From assembly GCF_048553715.1 (NCBI RefSeq), contig NZ_JBLZNC010000006.1, forward strand, positions 1 through 64,000: a DNA stretch of 64,000 bases, read 5' to 3'. Positions 33,186-42,792 of the stretch are shown piece by piece. The position numbers and the translations under genes were made by a program. The stretch comes from Sagittula sp048553715 (GTDB lineage: Bacteria > Pseudomonadota > Alphaproteobacteria > Rhodobacterales > Rhodobacteraceae). The notes under the pieces were generated by a model, which was not told the origin of the DNA, made no database searches, and was given only the letters and a program-made list of their open reading frames with translations. Each line of letters starts with the position of its first letter. Position 1 is the stretch's first letter.

Positions 33186-33993
33186 TGGCGAGCTCGCGCG
33201 AGCGGTCTGCAGCCGCTTTGATCGTGGCCCGGATCAGCGGGGGCAGCCCGTCGGTGTCATTCATCAGCACCTCCAGTCCTGCCTGTGTCGTGCCATTGGG
33301 CGAGGTGACATTGCGGCGCAACTGCGCAGGCGTGTCGTCGGCCTGCATCGCCAGAGCACCGGCACCGGCCACGGTGGCGCGGGCCAGTGACATCGCCAGA
33401 TCGGGGGCCAGCCCCTGTGCCTCGCCTGCGGCGGCCAGACATTCAATCATGTGAAACACATAAGCGGGACCAGAGCCGGACAGCCCCGTGACCGCGTCCA
33501 TCTGGCTTTCATGGTCAAGGCGGACGACCTCGCCCACGGCAGACAGAAGGCTTTCGGACAGATCAAGGTGATCGCTGCCCGCCTTTGCATTCCCGATGAT
33601 GGCGGTGATGCCCTGACCGACGGCGGCGGGGGTGTTGGGCATGGCGCGCACGATGGGCGTGTCCTGCCCCAGCAGCGTCTCGTAGGTGGCGATCGAGATC
33701 CCCGCCGCCACAGAGACAAACAGCGTGCGCCCGTTGCCCATGGCCTGAAGCGCGGGCAGCGCCTCTGACATCATTTGCGGTTTGACGGCGATCAGCACGA
33801 TGGCCGGACTATCAGGCAAGGGGGCGTTCAGATGCACGCCCTGCGCCTTGACCCAATCCGACGGGTTGGGGTCCTGCACCCAGACCGAACCGGCAGGCAA
33901 TCCGCGTTTCAACCAGCCTTCGAGCATGGCGGACCCCATTTTGCCGCAGCCCAAAAGCACCAGCCCGTTTTGTGCGATCACCCCGTCGTGCAT
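33178..33993 (-). CDS. proC: Pyrroline-5-carboxylate reductase
   Basis: 271-aa enzyme for the last step of proline synthesis, reducing pyrroline-5-carboxylate with NAD(P)H. The Rossmann loop is LGCGKMGSAML (residues 14-24). VKPQ and RAMPNTPAAVGQG follow, then the C-terminal signature GLSGSGPAYVF and RNVTSPNGTTQAGL. The length is typical. It is cotranscribed with csaA; the YbjN gene upstream is separated by 66 bp and may be on the same transcript. Confidence 0.95.
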   Translation of the reverse strand: MHDGVIAQNGLVLLGCGKMGSAMLEGWLKRGLPAGSVWVQDPNPSDWVKAQGVHLNAPLPDSPAIVLIAVKPQMMSEALPALQAMGNGRTLFVSVAAGISIATYETLLGQDTPIVRAMPNTPAAVGQGITAIIGNAKAGSDHLDLSESLLSAVGEVVRLDHESQMDAVTGLSGSGPAYVFHMIECLAAAGEAQGLAPDLAMSLARATVAGAGALAMQADDTPAQLRRNVTSPNGTTQAGLEVLMNDTDGLPPLIRATIKAAADRSRELANG

Positions 33994-34059
33994 GCCGATC
34001 TCCTGTCTCGTGTCGTGACAGGCGTAGCGCGAAGCAGGGGCGTCCGCAATCGCCGGCGA

Positions 34060-34560
34060 TCAGGCGTGGCCGTAGGCCTCGGCGATGGCGATTTGCAGGG
34101 CTTCCTTGGCGGTTTTGTCGGTCCAGCACATCAGTTGGAACGCGGGGTAATAGCGTTCGGCCGACATTACCGCGGCAGAAATCATCGTGTCGATCTGTTC
34201 TGCCGAAGCGATATTGCCGCCCGCCAGCATCAGCCCGTATTTGTAGACCATCAGCTTTTGTTCGGCCCAATAGCTAAAGCAGCCTGCCCAGCATTGGTCG
34301 TTCACCGCATTCAGCCCCTCATGCAGGGTGTTCAGCCGGTCCTCGGGGGGATCGATTTCGAACGAGCAGACCATGCGCAGAGTTTCGTCTGCGTGGGACC
34401 ACGCAAGGGTGATCGAATAAACGCGCCATTGGCCGTCCACGGCCATCGCGATCTGGTCATCACCAACGCGGTCGAAATCCCATTCGTTATACGCGGCAAT
34501 GCTCTCGACGATGTCGATCGGGTGCAATTCTTCCGTCAGGTAGTGTTCGGACAGGGCCAT
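34060..34560 (-). CDS. YbjN-domain protein
   Basis: 166-aa cytoplasmic protein with the YbjN fold resembling type III secretion chaperones. HPIDIVESIAAYNEWDFDRVGDDQIAMAV is the usual start, then LRMVCSFEIDPPEDR and LNAVNDQCWAGCFSYW. YbjN proteins are linked to stress and motility control, but no mechanism is settled. The upstream region has a cluster of four GANTC sites and a promoter-like sequence, suggesting cell-cycle control. Confidence 0.85.
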   Translation of the reverse strand: MALSEHYLTEELHPIDIVESIAAYNEWDFDRVGDDQIAMAVDGQWRVYSITLAWSHADETLRMVCSFEIDPPEDRLNTLHEGLNAVNDQCWAGCFSYWAEQKLMVYKYGLMLAGGNIASAEQIDTMISAAVMSAERYYPAFQLMCWTDKTAKEALQIAIAEAYGHA

Positions 34561-34820
34561 TTCGCCACCTCGCTTATCATTTTTAGCGCGGGGTAAAGTA
34601 TTTTGCCCTAGCGCTTGCTGACTGCTCTAGGGCTGCGGGGCTCGACCCGCGCCCTTACTATATATCGTGCCTGTCGAATGATTCGCCGTAAAGCAAATTT
34701 TTGGTGACTCTTGGAATAAGTTGTGGATAGACGCCGATTCGGCGTGCGGAAAATGGTTAAGATTCAAAGATTGCGCGCTGGGGGTTGTGCGTGTTCGCCG
34801 TGTGCGACGGACAATTCGCC
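34561..34820 (-). promoter_or_regulatory. ybjN upstream region with four GANTC sites
   Basis: GANTC (CcrM methylation) sites occur at 34680-34684, 34706-34710, 34736-34740 and 34761-34765, that is four in 86 bp. On the minus strand TATAGT (34662-34657) sits 17 bp downstream of CGAATC (34685-34680), so one GANTC overlaps the -35 of the probable promoter. A hairpin ccctag/ctaggg (34607-34633) would lie in the 5' leader. The sites are read directly; regulation is inferred. Confidence 0.55.
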
Positions 34821-35333
34821 TCAGGACAGGATCATTGCGCCAAAGCAGATGCTTTGAACCTCCGGCGCGGTTCCCTTGGGCGTGATGGTGAATTGCTTCT
34901 CGGCCAGCGTCTCTTCGCCCTGCATCAGCGCAAAGTGCCAAGGCCCTTCGATCAGCTCAAAGGGCTCTTCAAAGGTGAACAGGTTCAGCGCGGGCGCGTC
35001 GGGGTAAACCGTGGTGGGCCAGCTTTCCACCTGCTGCCCGCTTGGCCCCATCGGCGGATGGGTGACCACGACCGTCAGATCGATGGCGGGACTGCCCTGC
35101 GGCAAGGCCGCGCGGATGCCAAAGGTCAGCCCAAGCTCGGCAGGCACAACCGTCGTGGTGACATCAAATGCCAGACCCTGCTCAATCGTGTTGAGGATGC
35201 CGCTGACGGTATCGGGGGCGGGCACGGGGCGTCCGATGGGCGCGTCACAAATTACCCCGTGTTCGATAATGTCCAGCGCGACCGCGCTGTGCGGCAGCAG
35301 ACAAGACATCAGGGCGGGGAACATCAAGCGCAT
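34821..35333 (-). CDS. Exported protein, DUF3859-like
   Basis: 170-aa protein with a probable signal peptide (about 1-19, MRLMFPALMSC...AVA), then a domain starting LDIIEHGVIC and including FGIRAALPQG, VVVTHPPMGPSG and FEEPFELIEGPWHFALMQGEETLAEKQFTI. This looks like an immunoglobulin-like beta fold and matches memory of DUF3859 proteins in Rhodobacteraceae. Function unknown. ATG 35333 gives the signal peptide; the upstream in-frame ATG adds nine residues. Convergent and divergent neighbours give no hint. Confidence 0.6.
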   Translation of the reverse strand: MRLMFPALMSCLLPHSAVALDIIEHGVICDAPIGRPVPAPDTVSGILNTIEQGLAFDVTTTVVPAELGLTFGIRAALPQGSPAIDLTVVVTHPPMGPSGQQVESWPTTVYPDAPALNLFTFEEPFELIEGPWHFALMQGEETLAEKQFTITPKGTAPEVQSICFGAMILS

Positions 35334-35387
35334 GGGGGCTCCGGTCTGGGTACGGCCCATGGTAGCGCAACACTCGCCCCAATAAAA

Positions 35388-35412
35388 AGACCCCCGACAG
35401 GATCGGGGGTCT
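35388..35412 (-). terminator. Rho-independent terminator of pckA
   Basis: agacccccga / tcgggggtct stem with loop cagga. On the minus strand it is followed by tttttatt, 24 bp after the pckA stop. Confidence 0.9.
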
Positions 35413-35435
35413 GATGTCGTTCGCTGTTGTGGGTC

Positions 35436-37034
<1,599 letters not shown>

Positions 37035-37381
37035 ATGCTTGCTCCTATGCAGCGCACTGATGGCGTAATTTTATTGCGCGGCGGATGTCGCCGGTAATCA
37101 ATCCCTTAACATGGGGGTCTTGTGGCGCAATAGGGTGACGCGGTGGGTTTAGCGCAATCATTTATATTTTAGCGCAACCATTTTCCCCGATCCGGAACGT
37201 CTGCCGCCGAAAGGCGGAATACTATACAAAAGGGGTGGTACATTTTAGCCATTCCTTTGCCAAATTCGGGTCCGATGTACGGCAGGCGAATGGCCGATTC
37301 GCAGTTAAGGATTGCCCGGATGCGGGATTTCGCGGATACTGAGGAAAAAACAAGGTAACAGAGCAGTATAAGGACACTAAA
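37035..37381. promoter_or_regulatory. Divergent pckA/chvI control region with direct repeats
   Basis: Two near-identical 16-mers, TTTAGCGCAATCATTT (37148-37163) and TTTAGCGCAACCATTT (37168-37183), start exactly 20 bp apart, so a protein would bind the same DNA face. A further GCGCAAT lies at 37125-37131 and an inverted copy (ATTGCGC) at 37073-37079. No gene is present in this gap. ChvI is the natural candidate to bind, but this is inferred from position. chvI has a taaggac ribosome-binding site. Confidence 0.6.
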
Positions 37382-38083
37382 ATGTCTAAGATCGCCCTAG
37401 TGGACGATGACAGGAACATCCTGACATCGGTCTCGATGACGCTGGAAGCAGAGGGCTTTGAGGTCGAGACCTATAACGACGGCCAAGCCGCATTGGACGC
37501 CTTCAACAAGAAGATGCCCGATATGGCCGTGTTCGACATCAAGATGCCGCGCATGGATGGCATGGATCTGCTGCAACGCGTGCGCCAGAAGTCCAAAATG
37601 CCGGTCATTTTCCTCACCTCCAAAGACGACGAGATCGACGAGGTTCTCGGCCTGCGGATGGGTGCGGATGACTACGTGAAGAAACCCTTCAGCCAGCGTT
37701 TGTTGGTTGAACGTATCCGTGCATTGCTGCGCCGCCAAGAGGCCGTCGCCGGCGAGGTGGTCGGCGAGACCGAAGACACCAAGCTGATGACCCGCGGATC
37801 GCTGACGATGGACCCGCTGCGCCACGCTGTAAGCTGGCGCGGCCAAGACGTGTCGCTGACGGTTACGGAATTCTTGTTGCTGCAAGCCCTTGCACAACGT
37901 CCGGGTTTTGTGAAATCTCGGGATCAACTTATGGACGTCGCCTATGACGACCAAGTTTATGTTGATGACCGCACCATCGACAGCCACATCAAGCGCCTGC
38001 GCAAGAAAATGCGGACTGTCGATCCTGACTTCTCCGCCATCGAAACGCTCTACGGTATCGGGTACCGCTACAACGAAGAGTGA
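37382..38083 (+). CDS. chvI: ChvI response regulator
   Basis: 233-aa OmpR-type regulator. The receiver has the acidic pair D8/D9, phosphoacceptor D52 (VFDIKMPRMDG), T79 and K101 (VKKPF). The C-terminal winged helix ends RTIDSHIKRLRKKM...IETLYGIGYRY. It is the output partner of ChvG and controls envelope, acid and exopolysaccharide functions in alphaproteobacteria. chvG starts 3 bp after its stop. Confidence 0.93.
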   Translation: MSKIALVDDDRNILTSVSMTLEAEGFEVETYNDGQAALDAFNKKMPDMAVFDIKMPRMDGMDLLQRVRQKSKMPVIFLTSKDDEIDEVLGLRMGADDYVKKPFSQRLLVERIRALLRRQEAVAGEVVGETEDTKLMTRGSLTMDPLRHAVSWRGQDVSLTVTEFLLLQALAQRPGFVKSRDQLMDVAYDDQVYVDDRTIDSHIKRLRKKMRTVDPDFSAIETLYGIGYRYNEE

Positions 38084-38086
38084 TCG

Positions 38087-39805
38087 ATGGCCCTGGCCGA
38101 ACGGATACCCATGCGCGATGGGGACGACGAAAATCGTCGGGATGCCGATGTTGTTTTGGGGGACGATTGGGTCGCCCCTGACAGCACTGTTGAACAAGAA
38201 CTGCGTGCGCAGCGTGCGCAGCGCGGTCTTTTCACGCTGAACCGATCACCGCTGACCCGCAAGATCATCACCTTTAACCTGATTGCGTTGAATGTGTTGG
38301 TCGCGGGTGTGCTGTGGCTGAACTCGTCGCGCGACACGTTGGCGATCCAGCGCGTCAACTCCTTGCAGTCCGAGGTGGAGCTGATTGCCGATACCTTTGA
38401 GGCGCAGCTTACCGATGACAGCGCGCCTTTGGGGGCGGACGGTGGCGTGGATGTGGCGCGCACGCTCAACGGCATTGATCTGCGCCAAGGGATGCAGGTC
38501 TATGTCTTTGACGCGGCGACGTTTCTTGTGGGCGAGACCGCCGGACAGATGGCGCCGGTCATTGCGCCTCGTGCCAATGAGGATGACAGCACGGTCATTT
38601 CGGATTTCCTGAACGGTTTGTGGCAGGGGGCTGCTGGGCTGTTCAGCTATTTCTCGGACGAGCAAGACATGCTGATCGAGGATCGGCTGCGTCGCGATAT
38701 CGAAACCGGCGCGTCTGGCGTGACCCGCGTCGCGCAGCAGACCTACACGGGCGATACGGTATTCCACGCGTTCTCTCCGATCCGCGTGGGCGATGCGATT
38801 GCCGGAACTGTGGCGGTCGTATCCTCTGCAAGGGAGATCGACGCCGCTGTCCGGGCCGAACGCGAACGCGTGCTGCAGATGTTTATCATTGCAACGCTGG
38901 TTTCTATTGGTCTGAGCCTTGTTCTGGCCTCCACAATCGCCAATCCGATCTCTGATCTGGCCGACGCGGCAGAGATCGGCCGCGATCGGGACCGCAAGCA
39001 CAAAACCACCGGCCGCATCCGTATTCCGGATCTGACCGCACGCCCCGACGAGATCGGGCGTTTGTCCGGCGCGCTCAGGGGGATGGTGTCCGCGCTGTAC
39101 GACCGGATCGACAGCAATGAACAATTCGCTGCGGATGTGGCGCATGAGATCAAGAACCCGCTGGCCAGCTTGCGCTCTGCCGTGGGCAGCCTGCGCATGG
39201 TCAAGAAGGAAGAGCACCGGCAAAAGCTGCTGGACGTGATCGAACACGATGTACGGCGTCTGGACCGTCTTGTCAGCGACATCTCCAACGCGTCGCGTCT
39301 GGATTCCGAATTGGTCAAAGAGGAAGAGCTGGAATTCGACCTGATCAAGATGATCAGCAACCTGTCGGAATTCCTGGGTGAGGATGCGCGCAAACGCGGG
39401 ATCGAATTTATCTCTGATCTGCCGAAACGTCCCATTCCGATCAACGGGCTGGAGGCACGTCTTGCGCAGGTCTTTGTGAACCTGATCACCAATGCCATTT
39501 CGTTTTGCGAGGACGGGGACGCGATCCGCGTCTGGGCACGGCGACGCGACAATCGCGTTCTTGTGGTGGTCGAGGACACCGGCCCCGGCATCCCCGAAGA
39601 GGCTCTGCAGAAAATCTTTAAACGATTTTACACATCGCGTCCGCAGCAGGAGTTCGGCAACAACTCGGGCCTCGGTCTGGCGATCTCCAAGCAGATTATC
39701 GAAGCGCACGGCGGCGTGATCTGGGCGGAAAACATCCGCCCGACGGAGGCAGATGCCACATCCGAGCCCTTGGGCGCGCGTTTTGTCGTCGGGCTTCCTG
39801 TTTAA
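38087..39805 (+). CDS. chvG: ChvG sensor histidine kinase
   Basis: 572-aa inner-membrane sensor. A cytoplasmic N-tail (about 1-60) leads to TM1 (KIITFNLIALNVLVAGVLWL), a periplasmic sensor of about 190 residues, TM2 (MFIIATLVSIGLSLVLAS), a HAMP, and a HisKA with His near 352 (AADVAHEIKNPLASLRSA). The ATPase domain has NLITNAISF, DTGPGIP and NSGLGLAI. The domain order is that of ChvG/ExoS. In rhizobia the periplasmic inhibitor ExoR binds this sensor; no exoR is in the window. It lies between chvI and hprK with 3-bp gaps on both sides. Confidence 0.93.
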   Translation: MALAERIPMRDGDDENRRDADVVLGDDWVAPDSTVEQELRAQRAQRGLFTLNRSPLTRKIITFNLIALNVLVAGVLWLNSSRDTLAIQRVNSLQSEVELIADTFEAQLTDDSAPLGADGGVDVARTLNGIDLRQGMQVYVFDAATFLVGETAGQMAPVIAPRANEDDSTVISDFLNGLWQGAAGLFSYFSDEQDMLIEDRLRRDIETGASGVTRVAQQTYTGDTVFHAFSPIRVGDAIAGTVAVVSSAREIDAAVRAERERVLQMFIIATLVSIGLSLVLASTIANPISDLADAAEIGRDRDRKHKTTGRIRIPDLTARPDEIGRLSGALRGMVSALYDRIDSNEQFAADVAHEIKNPLASLRSAVGSLRMVKKEEHRQKLLDVIEHDVRRLDRLVSDISNASRLDSELVKEEELEFDLIKMISNLSEFLGEDARKRGIEFISDLPKRPIPINGLEARLAQVFVNLITNAISFCEDGDAIRVWARRRDNRVLVVVEDTGPGIPEEALQKIFKRFYTSRPQQEFGNNSGLGLAISKQIIEAHGGVIWAENIRPTEADATSEPLGARFVVGLPV

Positions 39806-39808
39806 AGC

Positions 39809-40222
39809 ATGGACATGCGGCTCCACGGATCAGCGGTCGCGGTCAATGGCCGCGGTCTGCTGATTTGCGGAGCATCCGGCAGTGGTAAATCATCGCTGGC
39901 GCTGGCCATGATGGGGCTGGGTGCGGTGCTGGTTGCGGACGATCAGACGATCCTGCGCCGCAGCGGAGATGCGATCTTGCTGCAGGCCCCTCCGTCGATC
40001 AACGGCATGATCGAGGCGCGCGGGCTGGGCATTCTCTCGGCGGATACGGTTAAGGCCCCATTGCATGCGGTGCTTGATATGGACATCACAGAAGACAGCC
40101 GCCTCCCGCCTATACGAATGAGAAATCTCCTTGGGGTAGATGTCCCGTTACTGCACAAATCCGAGGGTGCCTATTTCCCCGCCATGCTCGTACAATACAT
40201 GAAAGCGGGACGAAGAGAGTGA
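39809..40222 (+). CDS. hprK: HPr kinase/phosphatase, short alphaproteobacterial form
   Basis: 137-aa protein holding only the C-terminal catalytic part of HprK; firmicute enzymes are about 310 aa. The P-loop GASGSGKSSLAL is at 21-32, with VADDQ following. The capping loop and C-terminal helices are shortened. It should phosphorylate or dephosphorylate HPr on the regulatory serine (S49 here). Its position directly after chvG and before rapZ is conserved in alphaproteobacteria and links envelope stress with nitrogen and carbon status. Confidence 0.88.
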   Translation: MDMRLHGSAVAVNGRGLLICGASGSGKSSLALAMMGLGAVLVADDQTILRRSGDAILLQAPPSINGMIEARGLGILSADTVKAPLHAVLDMDITEDSRLPPIRMRNLLGVDVPLLHKSEGAYFPAMLVQYMKAGRRE

Positions 40223-40223
40223 C

Positions 40224-41147
40224 ATGGGTGAGTCGACGCAGGAAACACGGGTTGTCTTGATCACCGGGCCATCGGGCGCGGGCCGGTCCTCTGCGATCAA
40301 GGTGCTGGAAGACATCGGGTTCGAGACCATCGATAACATCCCGCTCAGCCTGATCCCCAAACTGCTGGAGGGCAGCGATCCTTTGGACCAGCCGCTTGCC
40401 TTGGGGATCGATGTCCGCAACCGCGATTTCAGCGTCGAGGGTCTGCTGCATCTGCGACAAACCTTGGGCAAGCAGACGCAGAATGTTGATCTGTTGTACC
40501 TCGACTGCTCGGTCGAGGTGCTGATGCGGCGGTATTCCGAAACCCGCCGGCGGCACCCGATGGCCCGCGACGAAAGCCCCAACGACGGTATCTTGCGCGA
40601 AAAGCAGTTGCTCGAAGACCTGCGAAGCCGGGCTGACATCCTGATCGACACCAGCGAGCTGACGGTCCACGATCTGCGCGCCGAGATCGAAGGCGGGTTC
40701 GGCGCGGTGACGGGGCAGGGCATGGCGCTGTCGGTGCACAGTTTCTCGTACAAACGTGGTCTTCCGCAGGGGTTGGATATGGTGTTCGACTGCCGGTTCC
40801 TGCGCAATCCGCATTGGCAGCCCGAGTTGCGGCAGGGGACGGGGCTCGATCCCGAGGTGGGGGCGTATATCACCGAAGATGCGCGCTTTGCCCCTTTCGC
40901 GGATAAGGTCGAGGATCTGATCACGATGTTGTTGCCCGCTTGTATCGAAGAAGGGAAATCCCATTTCTCTATCGGCTTCGGGTGTACCGGGGGCCAGCAC
41001 CGTTCCGTTTTCCTTGCCGAAAGCATCTCGGCCGCCCTTGCACGTCAGGGCTGGCGCGTGTCTATTCGCCACCGTGAACTGGAACGCCGCAGTGCAGCAC
41101 CGATACGGGTGTCTGCGGACGATCTGAGTGGAAGGAAAGCCGGTTGA
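40224..41147 (+). CDS. rapZ: RapZ/YvcJ family RNase adapter (GTP/ATP-binding)
   Basis: 307-aa protein with P-loop GPSGAGRSSAIK (15-26), the DNIP motif, the middle LDCSVEVLMRRYSETRR, and the C-terminal domain with FGCTGGQHRSVF, which in E. coli RapZ binds small RNAs and glucosamine 6-phosphate. In E. coli it guides RNase E; in alphaproteobacteria its targets are not established. It starts 1 bp after hprK, and its stop overlaps the next start as TTGA. Confidence 0.92.
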   Translation: MGESTQETRVVLITGPSGAGRSSAIKVLEDIGFETIDNIPLSLIPKLLEGSDPLDQPLALGIDVRNRDFSVEGLLHLRQTLGKQTQNVDLLYLDCSVEVLMRRYSETRRRHPMARDESPNDGILREKQLLEDLRSRADILIDTSELTVHDLRAEIEGGFGAVTGQGMALSVHSFSYKRGLPQGLDMVFDCRFLRNPHWQPELRQGTGLDPEVGAYITEDARFAPFADKVEDLITMLLPACIEEGKSHFSIGFGCTGGQHRSVFLAESISAALARQGWRVSIRHRELERRSAAPIRVSADDLSGRKAG

Positions 41148-41542
41148 TCGGGATTGTCATCGTCGCCCATGGTGGGTTGGCAAAGGAATATCTGCTTGCG
41201 GTGGAGCATGTCGTTGGTCGGCAGCCCGGTATGGCTGCTATCTCGATCGAGGCGGATTGTGACCGGCCGCTCAAGCAATCCGAGATCATGGAGGCGGCCA
41301 ATTCCGTCGATCAGGGGCAGGGTGTGGTCGTGGTGACCGACATGTTTGGCGGATCACCGTCAAACCTGTCTTTGAACGCCTGCCGCCCCGATGATCGCCG
41401 CATCCTGTATGGGGCCAATCTGCCCATGCTGATCAAGCTGGCCAAAAGCAGGCATCTGCCGGTGGCAGACGCTGTGCGCAGCGCGTTGGAGGCCGGGCGC
41501 AAATACATCGACAGTCAAAACGTCCCGTCCCAGCCCGGCTGA
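41144..41542 (+). CDS. PTS EIIA component, mannose family
   Basis: 132-aa phosphocarrier. The phosphorylated histidine is H9 in VIVAHGGLAKE, and VVVVTDMFGGSPSNLSLN is the EIIA-Man signature. The start is TTG 41144, overlapping the rapZ stop in TTGA; no in-frame ATG is near the N-terminus, so the unusual start is well supported. With no EIIB or EIIC genes nearby it probably acts as a regulatory output of the phosphorelay, not in sugar transport. Confidence 0.9.
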   Translation: MIGIVIVAHGGLAKEYLLAVEHVVGRQPGMAAISIEADCDRPLKQSEIMEAANSVDQGQGVVVVTDMFGGSPSNLSLNACRPDDRRILYGANLPMLIKLAKSRHLPVADAVRSALEAGRKYIDSQNVPSQPG

Positions 41543-41578
41543 GACGCGCGTACCCAGACCGCAAGAAAGACCAAACGC

Positions 41579-41857
41579 ATGAGCGACAGCTTCCGCCGCA
41601 CCCTTAAAATCATAAATGAAAAAGGCCTTCATGCGCGGGCTTCGGCGAAACTTGTCGAAGTCGTTGAAGGGTTTGATGCCCATTGCGAGGTGTCGCGGGA
41701 TGGCATGTCCGCAGGTGGCGACAGCATCATGGGGCTTTTAATGTTGGCAGCGGCCAAAGGAACCACTATTGAGGTTCAAACCTCTGGCCCGGACGCCGAG
41801 GCGCTGGCCGATGCGGTGGAGGCCCTGGTGGGCGACCGTTTCGGCGAGGATTGCTAA
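41579..41857 (+). CDS. ptsH: HPr phosphocarrier protein
   Basis: 92-aa protein. The catalytic H18 is in KGLHARASAK, and the regulatory serine S49 is in GDSIMGLLML, the target of HprK. It receives phosphate from an EI-type enzyme (often PtsP), which is not encoded in the window, and passes it to EIIA. It follows EIIA by 36 bp and is the last phosphorelay gene of the chvI cluster. Confidence 0.95.
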   Translation: MSDSFRRTLKIINEKGLHARASAKLVEVVEGFDAHCEVSRDGMSAGGDSIMGLLMLAAAKGTTIEVQTSGPDAEALADAVEALVGDRFGEDC

Positions 41858-41887
41858 GCCCCGGGTCACCAAAATGGGACAGGGGCC

Positions 41888-42766
41888 ATGGTAGACAGCA
41901 GCCAGACAACGGGCATTTCTGCACGGCCCGCCACCGAGGCATCAGAGCCGTATGACAAGCGGCGTGTCAGCTATGCCAACACCTTTACCAACCCGTGGAA
42001 GGCGAATGCCATCCGGGTGATGGAATGGACCACCGGCAAAATCCCTCTGCTGCGCCTTGTGCGCCGGTTCGAGGCCTTGGGCTATGTCGAGGGGCAGGCG
42101 TTCTGGGCGCAAGCGCTTAAGGTCATGGGGATTGACCTGAAAACCCCGCAGGCGCAGATCGACAACATTCCAAAAGACGGCCCTGTGATTGTCGTGGCAA
42201 ATCATCCGCACGGTCTGGTTGACGGGATGGTTCTGGCGGAACTGATCGGCCGCGTGCGCACCGATTACAAGATCCTGACGCGGTCGTTGCTGACGGGTGT
42301 TCAGGAAATCGATCCCTTTATGATCCCCGTGCCCTTCCCGCACGAGGCGGACGCCCGCGAGCAGTCACTGGAGATGCGCGCCAAGGCGATGGATCACCTG
42401 AAACAGGGCGGCGTGATTGCACTGTTCCCGTCGGGGGTTGTCGCCTCGTCCGAGGATTGGTGGGGCCCCGCGATTGAACAGGGCTGGAACCCGTTTACCG
42501 CCAAGATGATCCAGCGGTCCGGTGCGACTGTTGTCCCGATCTATTTCCCGGGGCAGAATTCGCGCGCTTACCAGATTGCGAACCAACTGTCTGCGACGCT
42601 GCGCCAAGGGCTGCTGATCCACGAGGTGATCCACGCCTGCGGACGCGCGCAGGCCCCTGTGGTGGGGCAACCCGTGACGCCGGAGGAGATCAAATCCTTT
42701 GTCGGCGGTCCGCGAGAACTGGTCGCTTGGCTGCGTGAGAAAACGCTTGGCCTGAAAGGCGAATAA
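41888..42766 (+). CDS. Lysophospholipid acyltransferase-like protein
   Basis: 292-aa PlsC-superfamily acyltransferase. The catalytic motif is NHPHGLVDGM (Nx4D variant of HX4D), with the FPSG acceptor motif and VPIYFPG later. The N-terminal 80 residues are helical and somewhat basic, and there is no clear multi-span membrane domain. It may acylate lysophospholipids or another membrane lipid. It lies 30 bp after ptsH, so it could be at the end of the chvI transcript. Confidence 0.78.
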   Translation: MVDSSQTTGISARPATEASEPYDKRRVSYANTFTNPWKANAIRVMEWTTGKIPLLRLVRRFEALGYVEGQAFWAQALKVMGIDLKTPQAQIDNIPKDGPVIVVANHPHGLVDGMVLAELIGRVRTDYKILTRSLLTGVQEIDPFMIPVPFPHEADAREQSLEMRAKAMDHLKQGGVIALFPSGVVASSEDWWGPAIEQGWNPFTAKMIQRSGATVVPIYFPGQNSRAYQIANQLSATLRQGLLIHEVIHACGRAQAPVVGQPVTPEEIKSFVGGPRELVAWLREKTLGLKGE

Positions 42767-42792
42767 GCAGGCCGCGTGGCCCGCCCAGTGGC

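Noticed and set aside
34640..34680. tRNA-like T-arm (cgggtcgagccccg on the minus strand)
   Set aside because: No acceptor, D or anticodon stems can be formed around it.
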